DNA of 64,000 nucleotides, from positions 2,356,001-2,420,000 of the forward strand of contig NZ_CP037953.1 in NCBI RefSeq assembly GCF_009756665.1. Reading direction: 5' to 3'. The position numbers and the translations under genes were made by a program. Position 1 is the stretch's first letter. Every line of letters starts with the position of its first letter. Under the pieces are notes generated by a model. That model was not told the DNA's origin and ran no database searches. It was given only the letters and a program-made list of their open reading frames with translations. Of the stretch, positions 8,511-17,705 are shown piece by piece. This DNA comes from Permianibacter aggregans. GTDB taxonomy: Bacteria > Pseudomonadota > Gammaproteobacteria > Enterobacterales > Permianibacteraceae.

Positions 8511-9599
8511 ATGTGTAAATCCACTCTGGCGCCACGCGCCGGTGCGCTGGCGGCCGTCTTGCTGTTCAGCCAGTTAAGCCATGCCGCACTCACCATTGAG
8601 TTGCAATCAGTTAAGCCAGCGCTGAAAGCCTCGGATGATGCCGAGTTTGTCGTCACCATTCGCAACGATGGCGCTCGCCCTGTACGCCTGTTGAAATGGC
8701 AAATTCCCGGCGAAACCGATGAGGCCTCTTTCTTTGAGGTCAGTCGCGATGGCAAGCCGGTGCTTTATCTCGGCAAGCATTACAAACGCGGCGCACCGAC
8801 TGACAAAGACTATCTGCCTTTGGCCTCGGGGCAATCGATCAGTCGCCCCATCGAGCTCAGTACCCAATTCGATCTGACAGCCACCGGCACCTACACGTTT
8901 TCGTATCAGCCGCATTTTGCCGAGAGCAAAGCGGCGCGCAGCTTGAACGGCAAAATGGAGATGGCCGAAGCCGAGGTCAGCGTTGCCAACAGCAATACTG
9001 TGCATTTGTGGATCGAAGGTTCTTTGCAATCACAGGTTGAGCAGCAATTGAAGCGGGAAGAAAGCATCGCCAATGCCATCGGCATTCAAGGCGTCAGTTA
9101 CAGCAGCAACTGCAGCAGCTCGCGCCGGTCGACGATAAGCAGCGCCTTCAACACCTCGAAATCGATGGCCAGTAATTCGCTGAACTACCTGAATGGCAGC
9201 ACCGTTGGTGCGCGCTATACGACATGGTTCGGCAGTTACACCTCGTCCCGCTGGAGCACCGCGCGTTCTCATTTCAGCAAAATTTATAGTGCGATGCTCA
9301 ATCAGAACGTGGTGTTCGATTGTGGCTGCACCAGCAGCGCTTATGCCTACGTTTATCCAACACAGCCTTACAAAGTGTACTTGTGCAATGCGTTCTGGAG
9401 CGCGCCGCTGTCTGGTACCGATTCCAAAGGCGGTACCATTGTTCATGAATTGAGCCATTTCAATGTCGTGGCAGCAACCGATGATCACGCTTACGGTCAA
9501 AGTGCAGCAAAGAATCTGGCGCGGACCAATCCGACCCGGGCACTTGATAACGCCGATAACCACGAGTACTTCGCCGAGAATACCCCGTATCAAAACTAA
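8511..9599 (+). CDS. Secreted aspzincin (M35-type) zinc metalloprotease
   Basis: 362 residues. A signal peptide ends about residue 25 (SQLSHA-A). An N-terminal beta-rich domain (about 26-170) resembles the immunoglobulin-like region of Aeromonas AsaP1/deuterolysin relatives. The catalytic domain follows, with cysteine pairs (SNCSSS, DCGCTSS). HELSH lies at 312-316, and the third zinc ligand expected for aspzincins is an Asp in the following ATDDHAYG motif. The C-terminus [16 protein letters not shown] is typical of the family. Family members are peptidyl-Lys or deuterolysin-like endopeptidases acting outside the cell. A TACGGAG ribosome site precedes the ATG. It is monocistronic, closed by a terminator at 9605. 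Confidence 0.88.
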   Translation: MCKSTLAPRAGALAAVLLFSQLSHAALTIELQSVKPALKASDDAEFVVTIRNDGARPVRLLKWQIPGETDEASFFEVSRDGKPVLYLGKHYKRGAPTDKDYLPLASGQSISRPIELSTQFDLTATGTYTFSYQPHFAESKAARSLNGKMEMAEAEVSVANSNTVHLWIEGSLQSQVEQQLKREESIANAIGIQGVSYSSNCSSSRRSTISSAFNTSKSMASNSLNYLNGSTVGARYTTWFGSYTSSRWSTARSHFSKIYSAMLNQNVVFDCGCTSSAYAYVYPTQPYKVYLCNAFWSAPLSGTDSKGGTIVHELSHFNVVAATDDHAYGQSAAKNLARTNPTRALDNADNHEYFAENTPYQN

Positions 9600-9604
9600 A
9601 AAAG

Positions 9605-9633
9605 AAAAGGGGCGATGGTATCGCCCCTTTTTT
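9605..9633. terminator. Bidirectional terminator between convergent genes
   Basis: AAAAGGGGCGAT-GGT-ATCGCCCCTTTT, a perfect 12-base stem with T runs on both strands. It serves the M35 protease (plus) and the ankyrin gene (minus). Confidence 0.9.
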
Positions 9634-10661
9634 CATCTACCTTGTTCTTTCTCCGAGTACGTGGCTCCGACGGACTTCAAATAATCGATGATGTGCCGGT
9701 ATGATTCTTTGCGTTTGCTGGAGGCCTTGTCGTGAAGTGCTTCGGCGTAGCTCAGCGGAGACTGGAAATTGGCGCTGGCACGATTGACGTTGGCGCCAGC
9801 TGAGACCAGGAGTTTGACTTTCTCTACATCGCGACTATCAATAGCGTATTGCAAGGCCGTTTTGCCGAGCGATGATTCTTCAGCGTTCGCGCCGTTTTTC
9901 AATAACCAGGCAATGTTGTTGACATGCCCGTCTTTCAAAGCACGCACCAGACTACCGCCGGATTGCATCAATTCCTTGTCGATATTGAATCGGTCTTTCA
10001 AGTATTGATCGCTTTGCGTATCGCCTCCAGCGATGACAGCTGATGGCAGCGAGGCCTCAACGCTGTCATGCACCCCAGCCCCCTGACGCTTTAATCGATC
10101 AAGAATGGTGGTGCGGTCCTCTTTGCTCGACGCGGTGATCTCAATGGCACTCATCAGCGTGTTCATCATCGGAAAACGCATGCTGAGCGGCGATTGGTGT
10201 TGAAGCAACAGTTCGACAATATCGGCATGCCCGCGATTGGCCGCATCAGCGAGCGGGAAAAAACAGTGATCGTTAGCTTTTTGCAAGTCGACGGTTCCGG
10301 CTTTCAGTACGCGCTCGACCAAATCCGTTCGATGATATTCGATCGCAGCACACAACTGTCGTTGTGGATCATAGCCTTCCCAAGTCTTCTCCGCGGCCGC
10401 CTTTTTCGCGTTGGCCTGCGCTGCCTTATCGGCTGCTTTTTGCTGCTTCCTGGCATCGCGGATAGTCTGTTGCAGCGCTGTACGTTGTTCGCGCAGTGAC
10501 TTCAGCTTATCGTTTTGCTTCTGCGCTTTGGCCGTGGCAATTTGCTGGTCGAGTGCAACCATCTGTTGCTCGAGCTCACTCAATGTCGGTGTTGCTGCTT
10601 CGGTGGGTGGCAATGCTGCGAATGATAACGCTGCACCCAGCCATAATGCCGTCCAATTCAT
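9633..10661 (-). CDS. Exported ankyrin-repeat protein with N-terminal coiled coil
   Basis: 342 residues. A signal peptide ends near residue 22 (PPTEA-A). A Gln/Lys/Ala-rich coiled coil follows (about 27-92: LSELEQQMVALDQQIATA...). Then come ankyrin repeats, clear in HADIVELLLQH near 145-155 and in NNIAWLLKNGANAEES and VEKVKLLVSAGANVNRAS near the C-terminus; the central repeats are degenerate. It is probably periplasmic and a protein-binding module. It is last in the minus-strand operon, 24 bases after the cytochrome gene, with GGGAG upstream of the ATG. Function unknown. Confidence 0.75.
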   Translation of the reverse strand: MNWTALWLGAALSFAALPPTEAATPTLSELEQQMVALDQQIATAKAQKQNDKLKSLREQRTALQQTIRDARKQQKAADKAAQANAKKAAAEKTWEGYDPQRQLCAAIEYHRTDLVERVLKAGTVDLQKANDHCFFPLADAANRGHADIVELLLQHQSPLSMRFPMMNTLMSAIEITASSKEDRTTILDRLKRQGAGVHDSVEASLPSAVIAGGDTQSDQYLKDRFNIDKELMQSGGSLVRALKDGHVNNIAWLLKNGANAEESSLGKTALQYAIDSRDVEKVKLLVSAGANVNRASANFQSPLSYAEALHDKASSKRKESYRHIIDYLKSVGATYSEKEQGR

Positions 10662-10685
10662 TACCGGAATCTCCCAATACTCGAA

Positions 10686-12494
10686 CTATTTGTCTGTGGA
10701 CCATTTTTCATTGCTGAATTCCGAATTGCCACAGGCCGAACAAGCTCGTGGTTTGCGTGTGCGGTCATGCTCAACATTGCGATAAACCGTCAGCGTGAAT
10801 TCCCCTGATTTGGCATGCATCACGCGCAAGGCTTGGTAGAACGCCAAGGTGTTGGCAGGCCGGCTGTGATCAGGTTGATCCAGATCCTCGACCCCCAACT
10901 TTCCCGACCAATATTTTCGCGCGGGTACCGTGCCGTTCTCTGGCAGTCGTACAAACACTGTGATGCGATCACGTCGGTTGTCATCGGGCAGGGGATTGCC
11001 CTCACCCAACGTTTGCTGCGGCGAGCTCCACCAACACCCCTCACCTTCAGCGCGGTCATGTAACGTGGTGTACAAACGGATTTGCCAGTTGGGTCGATCA
11101 TCGGCATTGGGGGTGGCGATGTGCACGCCCATCGAGTCATGGAATCGACAGGTCAAGCTCGCGGTCTCGTTGCTCCAAACGGGACGCAATTGGGCGTTGG
11201 CCTGAACCTGTGCGGTGGTCACCGCCTGCACTTCCGGAGGCTTGGGGTAGCGCGAAGAAATGCCGGGCGTATAGGCTTCGCAAAACGCTTCAAACTGATC
11301 CACTTCTTGTTGTGCCCAACAATCCGGATAAATGCTGCCCGGTCCCGCAGGACCCTTGCGGCGATTTTTACGCTGATATTGCTCGCACTCCAATGAGCCG
11401 GCATTGGGTTGCAGACCAGGATTGCTGTTGGCACGCACTTTTTCATCGGCCGCATGGGCGTACCGTGTACAAAGCTGGCGCTGACAATCTTCGCCATTCA
11501 ATTGCCTGAATGTCGCCGGCGTGTCCTCTCGTGAGTAACGTTCCCAGCCTTTCATCTCCCGAAGATAAACGGCAATTTGACGCTTGTCGCTGTGCGAGAG
11601 AAACGGCAAGGCGGGCGCAATGCTGTGCCCGGCGTTGGCTTTTTGCCAAATCACGCCGAGCGGAACAGGTAGATTGAACGCTGGTGTATCGATTCGGGCG
11701 GAAGAGCCGAATGAGCCTTGTCCGCTTTCACCGTGACAGCGTGCGCAATGCGCCAGATAAAGTTCCCGGCCCCAACGACGATGCGTTTGCTGGATGTTGT
11801 CCGCTCGACAGGCCTGATTCGGCGTGGCCGGTTCGAACTTACCTATCCATCGATACAGTTCAGTCAGTTGCGCCTCCGTCAAATCCGGAAACGCCGGCAT
11901 CGGTCCTGCGCCCTGTTGCACCAGCCGAATAAACGCCGATTGGTTCATCGACATGAATCGCAGCTCAGGAATGAAGTAGCGTTGGTCCAAAGGACTGCCG
12001 GGTAGCGGACCATTGAGGTCGCGATGACAACGTTCACACTGCTGTCGATACAGATCGGCAGGCGAGCGATGCGTAGTGGCCAAGCGTCGCGCCGTTTCGG
12101 CATCAACAGCGGTACCGCGCAGACCCGGTAGCGTGGTCGGGCGACGGGTGCGATTGCCGGACGGTTCCTGTGGCGTGCTGTCGGCCGGACCGTCGTTGGC
12201 TACGGCCGTTTTCAAGCCTTGATAAAGTGCACGCAAGCGGTTATCGGAAATCGCTTCGGAAGGAAAGTTTGGCATTGCCCGGCGACCGCCACGGACGATG
12301 TCGCGAAACTCGGCCTCGGAAAGCGCTGTGGCAAACAGCGATGGTGCAATACCCGGCGTAGTCGTCGTGCCATGACAGTCCTGACACATGCTTTGATATT
12401 CCGGTGCCATGCCATCGGCAAACGTCACCGATGCCGAGACACCGAACAGCAGCGACCACAAGAAGTGCTTTAGCGCCTTATGCACGACGGTCAT
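10686..12494 (-). CDS. Three-haem cytochrome c with large unassigned C-terminal domain
   Basis: 602 residues with a signal peptide (about 1-26) and three class I cytochrome c domains. The CxxCH motifs are at 37-41, 153-157 and 250-254. The first two domains have the axial Met in AMPNFP (74) and PMPAFP (199). In the third, the equivalent stretch reads PALPF (294-298), so its sixth ligand is not the usual Met. From about 320 to the end is a Cys-rich region of nearly 280 residues that I cannot assign; it ends in CSACGNSEF. It probably acts in the periplasm as an electron carrier or haem-bearing enzyme. The start overlaps the stop of the OmpA-domain gene by four bases (ATGA), so translation is likely coupled. 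Confidence 0.8.
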   Translation of the reverse strand: MTVVHKALKHFLWSLLFGVSASVTFADGMAPEYQSMCQDCHGTTTTPGIAPSLFATALSEAEFRDIVRGGRRAMPNFPSEAISDNRLRALYQGLKTAVANDGPADSTPQEPSGNRTRRPTTLPGLRGTAVDAETARRLATTHRSPADLYRQQCERCHRDLNGPLPGSPLDQRYFIPELRFMSMNQSAFIRLVQQGAGPMPAFPDLTEAQLTELYRWIGKFEPATPNQACRADNIQQTHRRWGRELYLAHCARCHGESGQGSFGSSARIDTPAFNLPVPLGVIWQKANAGHSIAPALPFLSHSDKRQIAVYLREMKGWERYSREDTPATFRQLNGEDCQRQLCTRYAHAADEKVRANSNPGLQPNAGSLECEQYQRKNRRKGPAGPGSIYPDCWAQQEVDQFEAFCEAYTPGISSRYPKPPEVQAVTTAQVQANAQLRPVWSNETASLTCRFHDSMGVHIATPNADDRPNWQIRLYTTLHDRAEGEGCWWSSPQQTLGEGNPLPDDNRRDRITVFVRLPENGTVPARKYWSGKLGVEDLDQPDHSRPANTLAFYQALRVMHAKSGEFTLTVYRNVEHDRTRKPRACSACGNSEFSNEKWSTDK

Positions 12495-13420
12495 CGTTTT
12501 GGCGCCACCAGAACATCGACACGGCGATTCAAGGCGCGGCCTTGCTCATCATCATTGCTCGCCACCGGTCGTTTCTCGCCGTAGCCCTTGGTGCTCAAAC
12601 GGTCACCGTCCGTGCCCGTTTTGGTGACCAGATATATTCGAACGGCCTCGGCTCTTGCTTGCGACAACTTCAGGTTGTCCGCTTCGCTGCCGGTGCTGTC
12701 AGTGTGGCCTTCAATGGTAATGGCCGCTTTATCGCCGTACGAGGCCAAGGCTTTCGCCAATTGCTGTAATTCCTGGTCTGCTTCAGGCTTCAAATCGGAT
12801 TGGCCGACATCAAACAGCACGGCGCTATTAAGCGACAAGCGCACCTCGGCGCCAACCGCCGCGACCGCATCAATATCAGCGCCGCTGTGTTGCCCGCCGC
12901 AGCTTTTGCCGGCGTTGACCAAGCGAACAAAATTGTAGCGCTCGCCAGCAGGCACAAGCGGGGCAATATCAATGTCCGAACGAGAGCCTTCAATAGTCCC
13001 GATCGGCAACCATTGTTCGCCATCTTGTGAAATGAAAAGCGCCGTTTTCTCAACGAACGGACCAACTTCAAACACATACAGATCCATTCCCGGCACGTCG
13101 ACCAACACGTTATCAGTGAACTGCAGGACCAGCTCACCGTCGCAACCGAGCGAGATGAAGTCCGGCGAGCGGGTATTCTTGTAGTTGGGTTCGCCGAGGG
13201 CCTGTGCCCCTTGATCAAAGGGCGCCTTTGAGGCTTTTTTTCCCGGCGAGAAGTGCACCAGTTGGTCAGCAAACGACAATTCACCCAAGGGTAAACAAAT
13301 GGCCTTCTTTCCTTTTCCGTAGATCTTTCCGGTGCAGAACATCTCGGTGTCCAACGCATTGGCCTGGCTACCAGCAAAGCAAAGTAACACTGCACTGATT
13401 AAAAAAATTGGCAATTTCAT
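12491..13420 (-). CDS. OmpA-domain protein with N-terminal cell-surface (lectin-like) domain
   Basis: 309 residues. Signal peptide about 1-22. Residues ~25-190 form a beta-rich domain (LGEPNY, DFISLGCDGELVLQF, DLYVFEVGPFVEKTALFISQDGEQW, GADIDAVAAVG) of a type seen in bacterial cell-surface proteins. Residues ~197-309 are an OmpA C-terminal peptidoglycan-binding domain with VLFDVGQSDLKPEA, IEGHTDSTGSEADN and LSQARAEAVR. It probably bridges the outer membrane or an envelope complex to peptidoglycan. It follows its upstream neighbour by three bases and overlaps the cytochrome gene. Confidence 0.8.
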   Translation of the reverse strand: MKLPIFLISAVLLCFAGSQANALDTEMFCTGKIYGKGKKAICLPLGELSFADQLVHFSPGKKASKAPFDQGAQALGEPNYKNTRSPDFISLGCDGELVLQFTDNVLVDVPGMDLYVFEVGPFVEKTALFISQDGEQWLPIGTIEGSRSDIDIAPLVPAGERYNFVRLVNAGKSCGGQHSGADIDAVAAVGAEVRLSLNSAVLFDVGQSDLKPEADQELQQLAKALASYGDKAAITIEGHTDSTGSEADNLKLSQARAEAVRIYLVTKTGTDGDRLSTKGYGEKRPVASNDDEQGRALNRRVDVLVAPKR

Positions 13421-13423
13421 CCT

Positions 13424-14788
13424 TCAGTTTCCCGGCCGTTTGTACTTGGTTTTCAGAAAGTCGAAATACATGAAGCCAAAATGGTTGTACCAATCCTTGA
13501 TGCCATACTCGTCCTCGCAGCGGGCAATCGCCATCAAACTTTCGTGACTGCGATCAATCAGCTCCTCGAACTTTCGATCGTAAGCGTCATCCATGTTCTT
13601 TAGCGATTTCTCAATTTTCCGTCGCTCCGATTGCCATGCAAGTCCCGATACACCATGAACGCCGGAGGCCGAATCACCGAACGACAATGCCGCCTTCGAG
13701 AAGTCCTTGGTCGAGCTATAAATAATGCGCAGCTCTTCCAGCAACAAGCGATCACCAATGAATTTTTCATGCGCTTTGGAAAAACACGCCTGGCACGCCG
13801 GCGTCGCCGCGCAAACGCTGGGAATATCGGGCAGACTGCGCTCATCCAGGTCAGGCTGATACTGGCTATCGGAAGGGGATAAATGACCGTAATGGCCAAG
13901 CATCGTTTGCAGGTGTTCGAGCCCGTCGGCGATTTTGCCAAAACGCTCGAATACATCGGAAAGGCTTTCGGCCAGATCGCCGAGTCCTTCGATGTCTTTC
14001 ATGCGACCCCGCAGATCCTCACCGGCGTCACCCATTTGATTCAGTTGCTCCATCAATTGATCAAAGCTCAACTCGTCCGGATAAATCGGTGGGCCACCAG
14101 GTACCGGTTCGGCACTGACCGGTGGCGCGGAAAATCCTATCGAGAGCGCAACGACAAGCACCGCTGCGGTAGTCGTAATGTCCTGCTTTCGGCGCCACCA
14201 CCACAACGCCATACCGAGCGCGAGCACTGTCGGCACGATGAGCCACAGCGGAAAACCACCTGTGCTTTGTACTTCATCCATTGAGCGTGGCACGATGATG
14301 GAACGCGAGGGCGGCACAATCACTTTAGGTCCAATGATGGCATCGACAATAAAGCCGGGGGATTCTTTGCCCACTTGCTGAACAACAATGCCCAAATCGC
14401 CTTGAGTGCGAAACTTCAACGTGCAACGGCCGCTTTGATCCGTCGTACAGCGAGCCAAGGGTTTGTGCCATCGTGTTTTCACCAGTTGCAGTTCCAGCGC
14501 TTGCGAAGGTTCCGTGGCTTGCACGGTGACGGCAACCGGTCGAGTTACCTGTAAGCCGGGTAGAATCATACGTGCCTGATTGGTTTTGATTTTTCCTTTC
14601 AACGCGGCGAATTGGGCACCTTCAATACCCGGAAGCTCGTGCTTTTTCAATCTTAGTGCCTTGGCTTCTTTTTCCAAATCGAAGCCTTCTGGTTCGGCCG
14701 CGTTAACGATTGTGGTGAACCCGTTCGCCAAGCCTATGATCAAGACAAATACAGCTGCAACTGATGGTGTGCGGCAGGCAATGTTCAT
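13424..14788 (-). CDS. Envelope protein of unknown function with internal signal-peptide-like segment
   Basis: 454 residues from the ATG at 14788, chosen for the AGAAGGGA ribosome site. An N-terminal signal peptide (to about residue 31) is followed by a beta-rich exported region with RCTTDQSGRCTLKF. A transmembrane segment (FPLWLIVPTVLALGMALWWW) comes at about 180-200. Directly after it, RRKQDITTT, a hydrophobic core and APPVSA-EP look like a second complete signal peptide. The C-terminal half is helical, with paired cysteines (CAATPACQACF). The arrangement suggests fusion of two once-separate exported proteins. Unassigned; operon partner of the cytochrome and OmpA-domain genes. Confidence 0.65.
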   Translation of the reverse strand: MNIACRTPSVAAVFVLIIGLANGFTTIVNAAEPEGFDLEKEAKALRLKKHELPGIEGAQFAALKGKIKTNQARMILPGLQVTRPVAVTVQATEPSQALELQLVKTRWHKPLARCTTDQSGRCTLKFRTQGDLGIVVQQVGKESPGFIVDAIIGPKVIVPPSRSIIVPRSMDEVQSTGGFPLWLIVPTVLALGMALWWWRRKQDITTTAAVLVVALSIGFSAPPVSAEPVPGGPPIYPDELSFDQLMEQLNQMGDAGEDLRGRMKDIEGLGDLAESLSDVFERFGKIADGLEHLQTMLGHYGHLSPSDSQYQPDLDERSLPDIPSVCAATPACQACFSKAHEKFIGDRLLLEELRIIYSSTKDFSKAALSFGDSASGVHGVSGLAWQSERRKIEKSLKNMDDAYDRKFEELIDRSHESLMAIARCEDEYGIKDWYNHFGFMYFDFLKTKYKRPGN

Positions 14789-14834
14789 GCTCAGTCCCTT
14801 CTTTTTTTCGTGCGAAATGTTTATCAGATAAGCA

Positions 14835-15416
14835 TCAGCGCAAGCGCTTTGCCAGCAATGTCGCAAGTGGCTCCAGTTCTTTTGATTCAATGACAAATTT
14901 GTTTCGTTTGCCGTCATCAACATTGTGATAGGTGAGTTCGACGACGTACTTGCCGACACTGAAATGGATATGCATGCCCATGCGGGCATCATTCAGCGGA
15001 TCCAGCCGACGGTAATGCACGGCGTTATCGCCAATTGCCGGGCGTGAGAAGCCGAAGTATTTCTTGGCGTCGTTTGCCATCCGCTCGACCGTCGCTTTGG
15101 CGCTGTCAACACTATTGGCAGGGCTGACCATCAGGATCAATTCATCACTGAAGCGGTCGAACTGCCCCATGGCAAACAGGCGGCTGCAGCGGCCCCCAGT
15201 TTCCTGCACCACGCCACTTGGCTTGGAAACGATCGCCCGGGCTTTTTCGCCGAGAGCGTTGTGGAGGTCGGCCGGGGTCAGCAGTTGCTCGCAATGGAGC
15301 TCCGCTGCAGCGGCTGACGAGGCAAACAGTGCCAACCCGGTGGAAAGAAACAGCGTCGGAAACAGGCGCTTCCTTGGCGCCAAGCGGCGTAGCAAAATCG
15401 GTGGAAGCAATGACAT
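14835..15416 (-). CDS. Small secreted protein of unknown function, first gene of the cytochrome operon
   Basis: 193 residues from the ATG at 15416, which has an excellent GAGGAGGGA site; a longer upstream frame lacks one. The N-terminus is very basic (LLRRLAPRKR) and is followed by a hydrophobic core and SSAAAA-E, so it is exported. The mature part has two cysteines (LHCEQLL, GRCSRLF), a region DELILMVSPAN...VDSAKATVERMANDAKKY and HIHFSVGKYVVELTYHNV. The layout recalls small periplasmic DUF3558-like lipid-binding folds, but I do not recognise a family. It leads the five-gene minus-strand run. Confidence 0.6.
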   Translation of the reverse strand: MSLLPPILLRRLAPRKRLFPTLFLSTGLALFASSAAAAELHCEQLLTPADLHNALGEKARAIVSKPSGVVQETGGRCSRLFAMGQFDRFSDELILMVSPANSVDSAKATVERMANDAKKYFGFSRPAIGDNAVHYRRLDPLNDARMGMHIHFSVGKYVVELTYHNVDDGKRNKFVIESKELEPLATLLAKRLR

Positions 15417-15581
15417 GAGAGTCCCTCCTCGTAATGGTGCGGTCAATCCTTGCCTGAGCCAGCGCCCAAACGGATGCGAACCGTTCGAGCCGGATCGGAC
15501 TATAGCATCGAAAGTCGCGACGTCATCTGCCGCTTGTCGGCAAATTGCCTTCGCTGCCGACCGAGGCAATGGCGCAAGCGC

Positions 15582-17705
15582 TCACTCTGTCGCCGTGGAC
15601 GCGGGTAGCCGGAATGGTCCATAAGGGAATGGAAACTCTTCCGGCGGCTGCGGTCGCGAAAACCAGTAGCCCTGAGCAATGTCGCAACCGAGCTCACGCA
15701 GCCATTGCAATTGCGCTTCGGTTTCCACGCCCTCGGCGACGACTTCCATTTGCAAACGCCTGCCGAGTTCAACAATGGTTTGCACGATCACCGCATCCTT
15801 GTTTGATTCAAACATGCTGGCTGTGAATGAGCGGTCGATCTTGACGGTATCGATTGGTAGTTCACGCAAATACGCCAATGACGAATAACCGGTGCCGAAA
15901 TCATCAATGGCGATGCGTACGCCCAGATCACGCAATTGCTGCAATTGTTGTTGGGCAAATTCGACATTATCAATCAGCGCCGACTCAGTCACTTCAATTT
16001 CCAGCCAGGGTTCATCGATACCTGTCAGCTCCAGAACTCGTTGCAGCTCATCAATCAGTTTTGCTGAGCCGAACTGCAAGGCGCTGACATTCAAGCTCAT
16101 GACAAACGTTTCATGGTGCTGGCTACGCCATTGACGAAACTGGTGCGCGGCACTTTCATGCAGCCATGGCCCAATGGCATGAATCAATCCGGTTTCTTCC
16201 AGAATCGGAATAAACAGCGACGGCTGAATCAATCCGGCCTGTGGTTGCTGCCAACGCATCAGCGCCTCAAAGCCACGCAGACGGCCGCTGTCCAGATAGA
16301 TCTGCGGCTGGTAATAAAGTCGCAATTCTTTTTCGCTGACGGCCTTCCGGACATTGCTTTCCAGCATCAAGCGGGCACGGGCGCGCCCGTTCATCTCCGG
16401 GCTGAAGAATCGGTATTGCCTCTTGCCTTCGCTCTTCGCCTGATACATCGCCATATCGGCCGACTGCACCATGGCGCTGACGGAATTGCCGCATTCCGGA
16501 TAACAGGCAATGCCAATGCTGACGCCGACGTTGACGTTAACGCCTTTCAGCACTTGCGGCTGTGAAACGATCTCCAGCAATTTCTCCGCAGTCTTGGCGA
16601 TCTGTTCAATGTTATCGACGCTTTCCATCAGCGCGACAAATTCATCACCGCCCAAACGCGCCAGCGTATCGTAAGGGCGAATATGCAAGCGCAGCTGCTG
16701 GGCAATACGTTTCAACAGTTCATCGCCAACTTCATGGCCAAAGGAATCATTGACGCGCTTGAAGCCATCGAGATCCATATAGAATAGCGCCAGTCGCTGC
16801 TCATTGCGCTGTGCCCGCGCCAGCGCGACATCGATTGCTTGCATCAAGCCGCGACGATTCAGTGTGCCGGTCAATGGATCGGTAATCGCCTGCTTTTCCA
16901 GCTGTGATTGCATATATTTCAGAATCGATACATCAAGAATGCTGACGACCGCACCGCGCCGTGGCTCTGGCAATGGATTGCAGGACAGCGCAATCGGAAT
17001 GCGATGCTCATCGCGAATCTTCAGCCGCAATTCATGGCTTTGAAAACCACGTCCTTGTTCGATGGCGGCGCGAAACTGTTCCAGATCGCCATGGCTGCCC
17101 GGTTCCTCATCGACAAACTGAAACAGATTGGCGCCAAGCAATTGTGCCGAATGGCTGCGTAGCAGTCGGCACATCGCGTCATTAATGAATTCCAAATAGC
17201 CGCGTTGATCGACGACGACAATACCTTCGGCGGTGGTTTGCAATACCGTTTGATAGTAGGCCCGTGCGGTCTGCAATTCGGCATTGGCTTGTTTCAAGGC
17301 TCGACGATAGCGCACATGCGTTAAATACGATTGCACTTTGCGTTTCAGGGTATGGCTGTCGATCGGTTTTTTTATGTAATCCCAGGCACCGGCTTCGTAA
17401 CCCTGACGCATGGTATCGACGTCATGATCCTGACCGGTGACAAACAGTATCGGTACCTCAGCCAGTCGTTCGTCCTCGGCCATTTCACGAGCCATTTCCA
17501 GGCCGCTTTTGCCGGGCATGTTGACATCGAGTAACGCGATATCGACATCATGATCGCGCATCAGTCGTAAACCGTGATCGGCCGATTGTGCCGTCAGCAA
17601 TTCGACTTTGTCCTGTTCCAGAATCGCCGACAGGCTGACCAGATTGCCGTAATTGTCATCCACCAGCAAAATGCGGGCAGGCTCTTCACTAATCCACTCT
17701 TGCAT
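15582..17705 (-). CDS. Response regulator with PAS, GGDEF and EAL domains
   Basis: 707 residues. REC domain about 12-125 with phospho-acceptor Asp in [15 protein letters not shown] domain about 140-260. GGDEF domain about 270-435 with the intact LARLGGDEF near 350. EAL domain about 440-695 with EALMRW near 478, [20 protein letters not shown] and DTVKIDRSF. Both catalytic motifs are intact, so it may make or break c-di-GMP in a phosphorylation-dependent way. It follows the hybrid kinase gene with a 17-base overlap (17689-17705), has an AGGGAA site, and is almost certainly that kinase's output partner. Confidence 0.92.
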   Translation of the reverse strand: MQEWISEEPARILLVDDNYGNLVSLSAILEQDKVELLTAQSADHGLRLMRDHDVDIALLDVNMPGKSGLEMAREMAEDERLAEVPILFVTGQDHDVDTMRQGYEAGAWDYIKKPIDSHTLKRKVQSYLTHVRYRRALKQANAELQTARAYYQTVLQTTAEGIVVVDQRGYLEFINDAMCRLLRSHSAQLLGANLFQFVDEEPGSHGDLEQFRAAIEQGRGFQSHELRLKIRDEHRIPIALSCNPLPEPRRGAVVSILDVSILKYMQSQLEKQAITDPLTGTLNRRGLMQAIDVALARAQRNEQRLALFYMDLDGFKRVNDSFGHEVGDELLKRIAQQLRLHIRPYDTLARLGGDEFVALMESVDNIEQIAKTAEKLLEIVSQPQVLKGVNVNVGVSIGIACYPECGNSVSAMVQSADMAMYQAKSEGKRQYRFFSPEMNGRARARLMLESNVRKAVSEKELRLYYQPQIYLDSGRLRGFEALMRWQQPQAGLIQPSLFIPILEETGLIHAIGPWLHESAAHQFRQWRSQHHETFVMSLNVSALQFGSAKLIDELQRVLELTGIDEPWLEIEVTESALIDNVEFAQQQLQQLRDLGVRIAIDDFGTGYSSLAYLRELPIDTVKIDRSFTASMFESNKDAVIVQTIVELGRRLQMEVVAEGVETEAQLQWLRELGCDIAQGYWFSRPQPPEEFPFPYGPFRLPASTATE

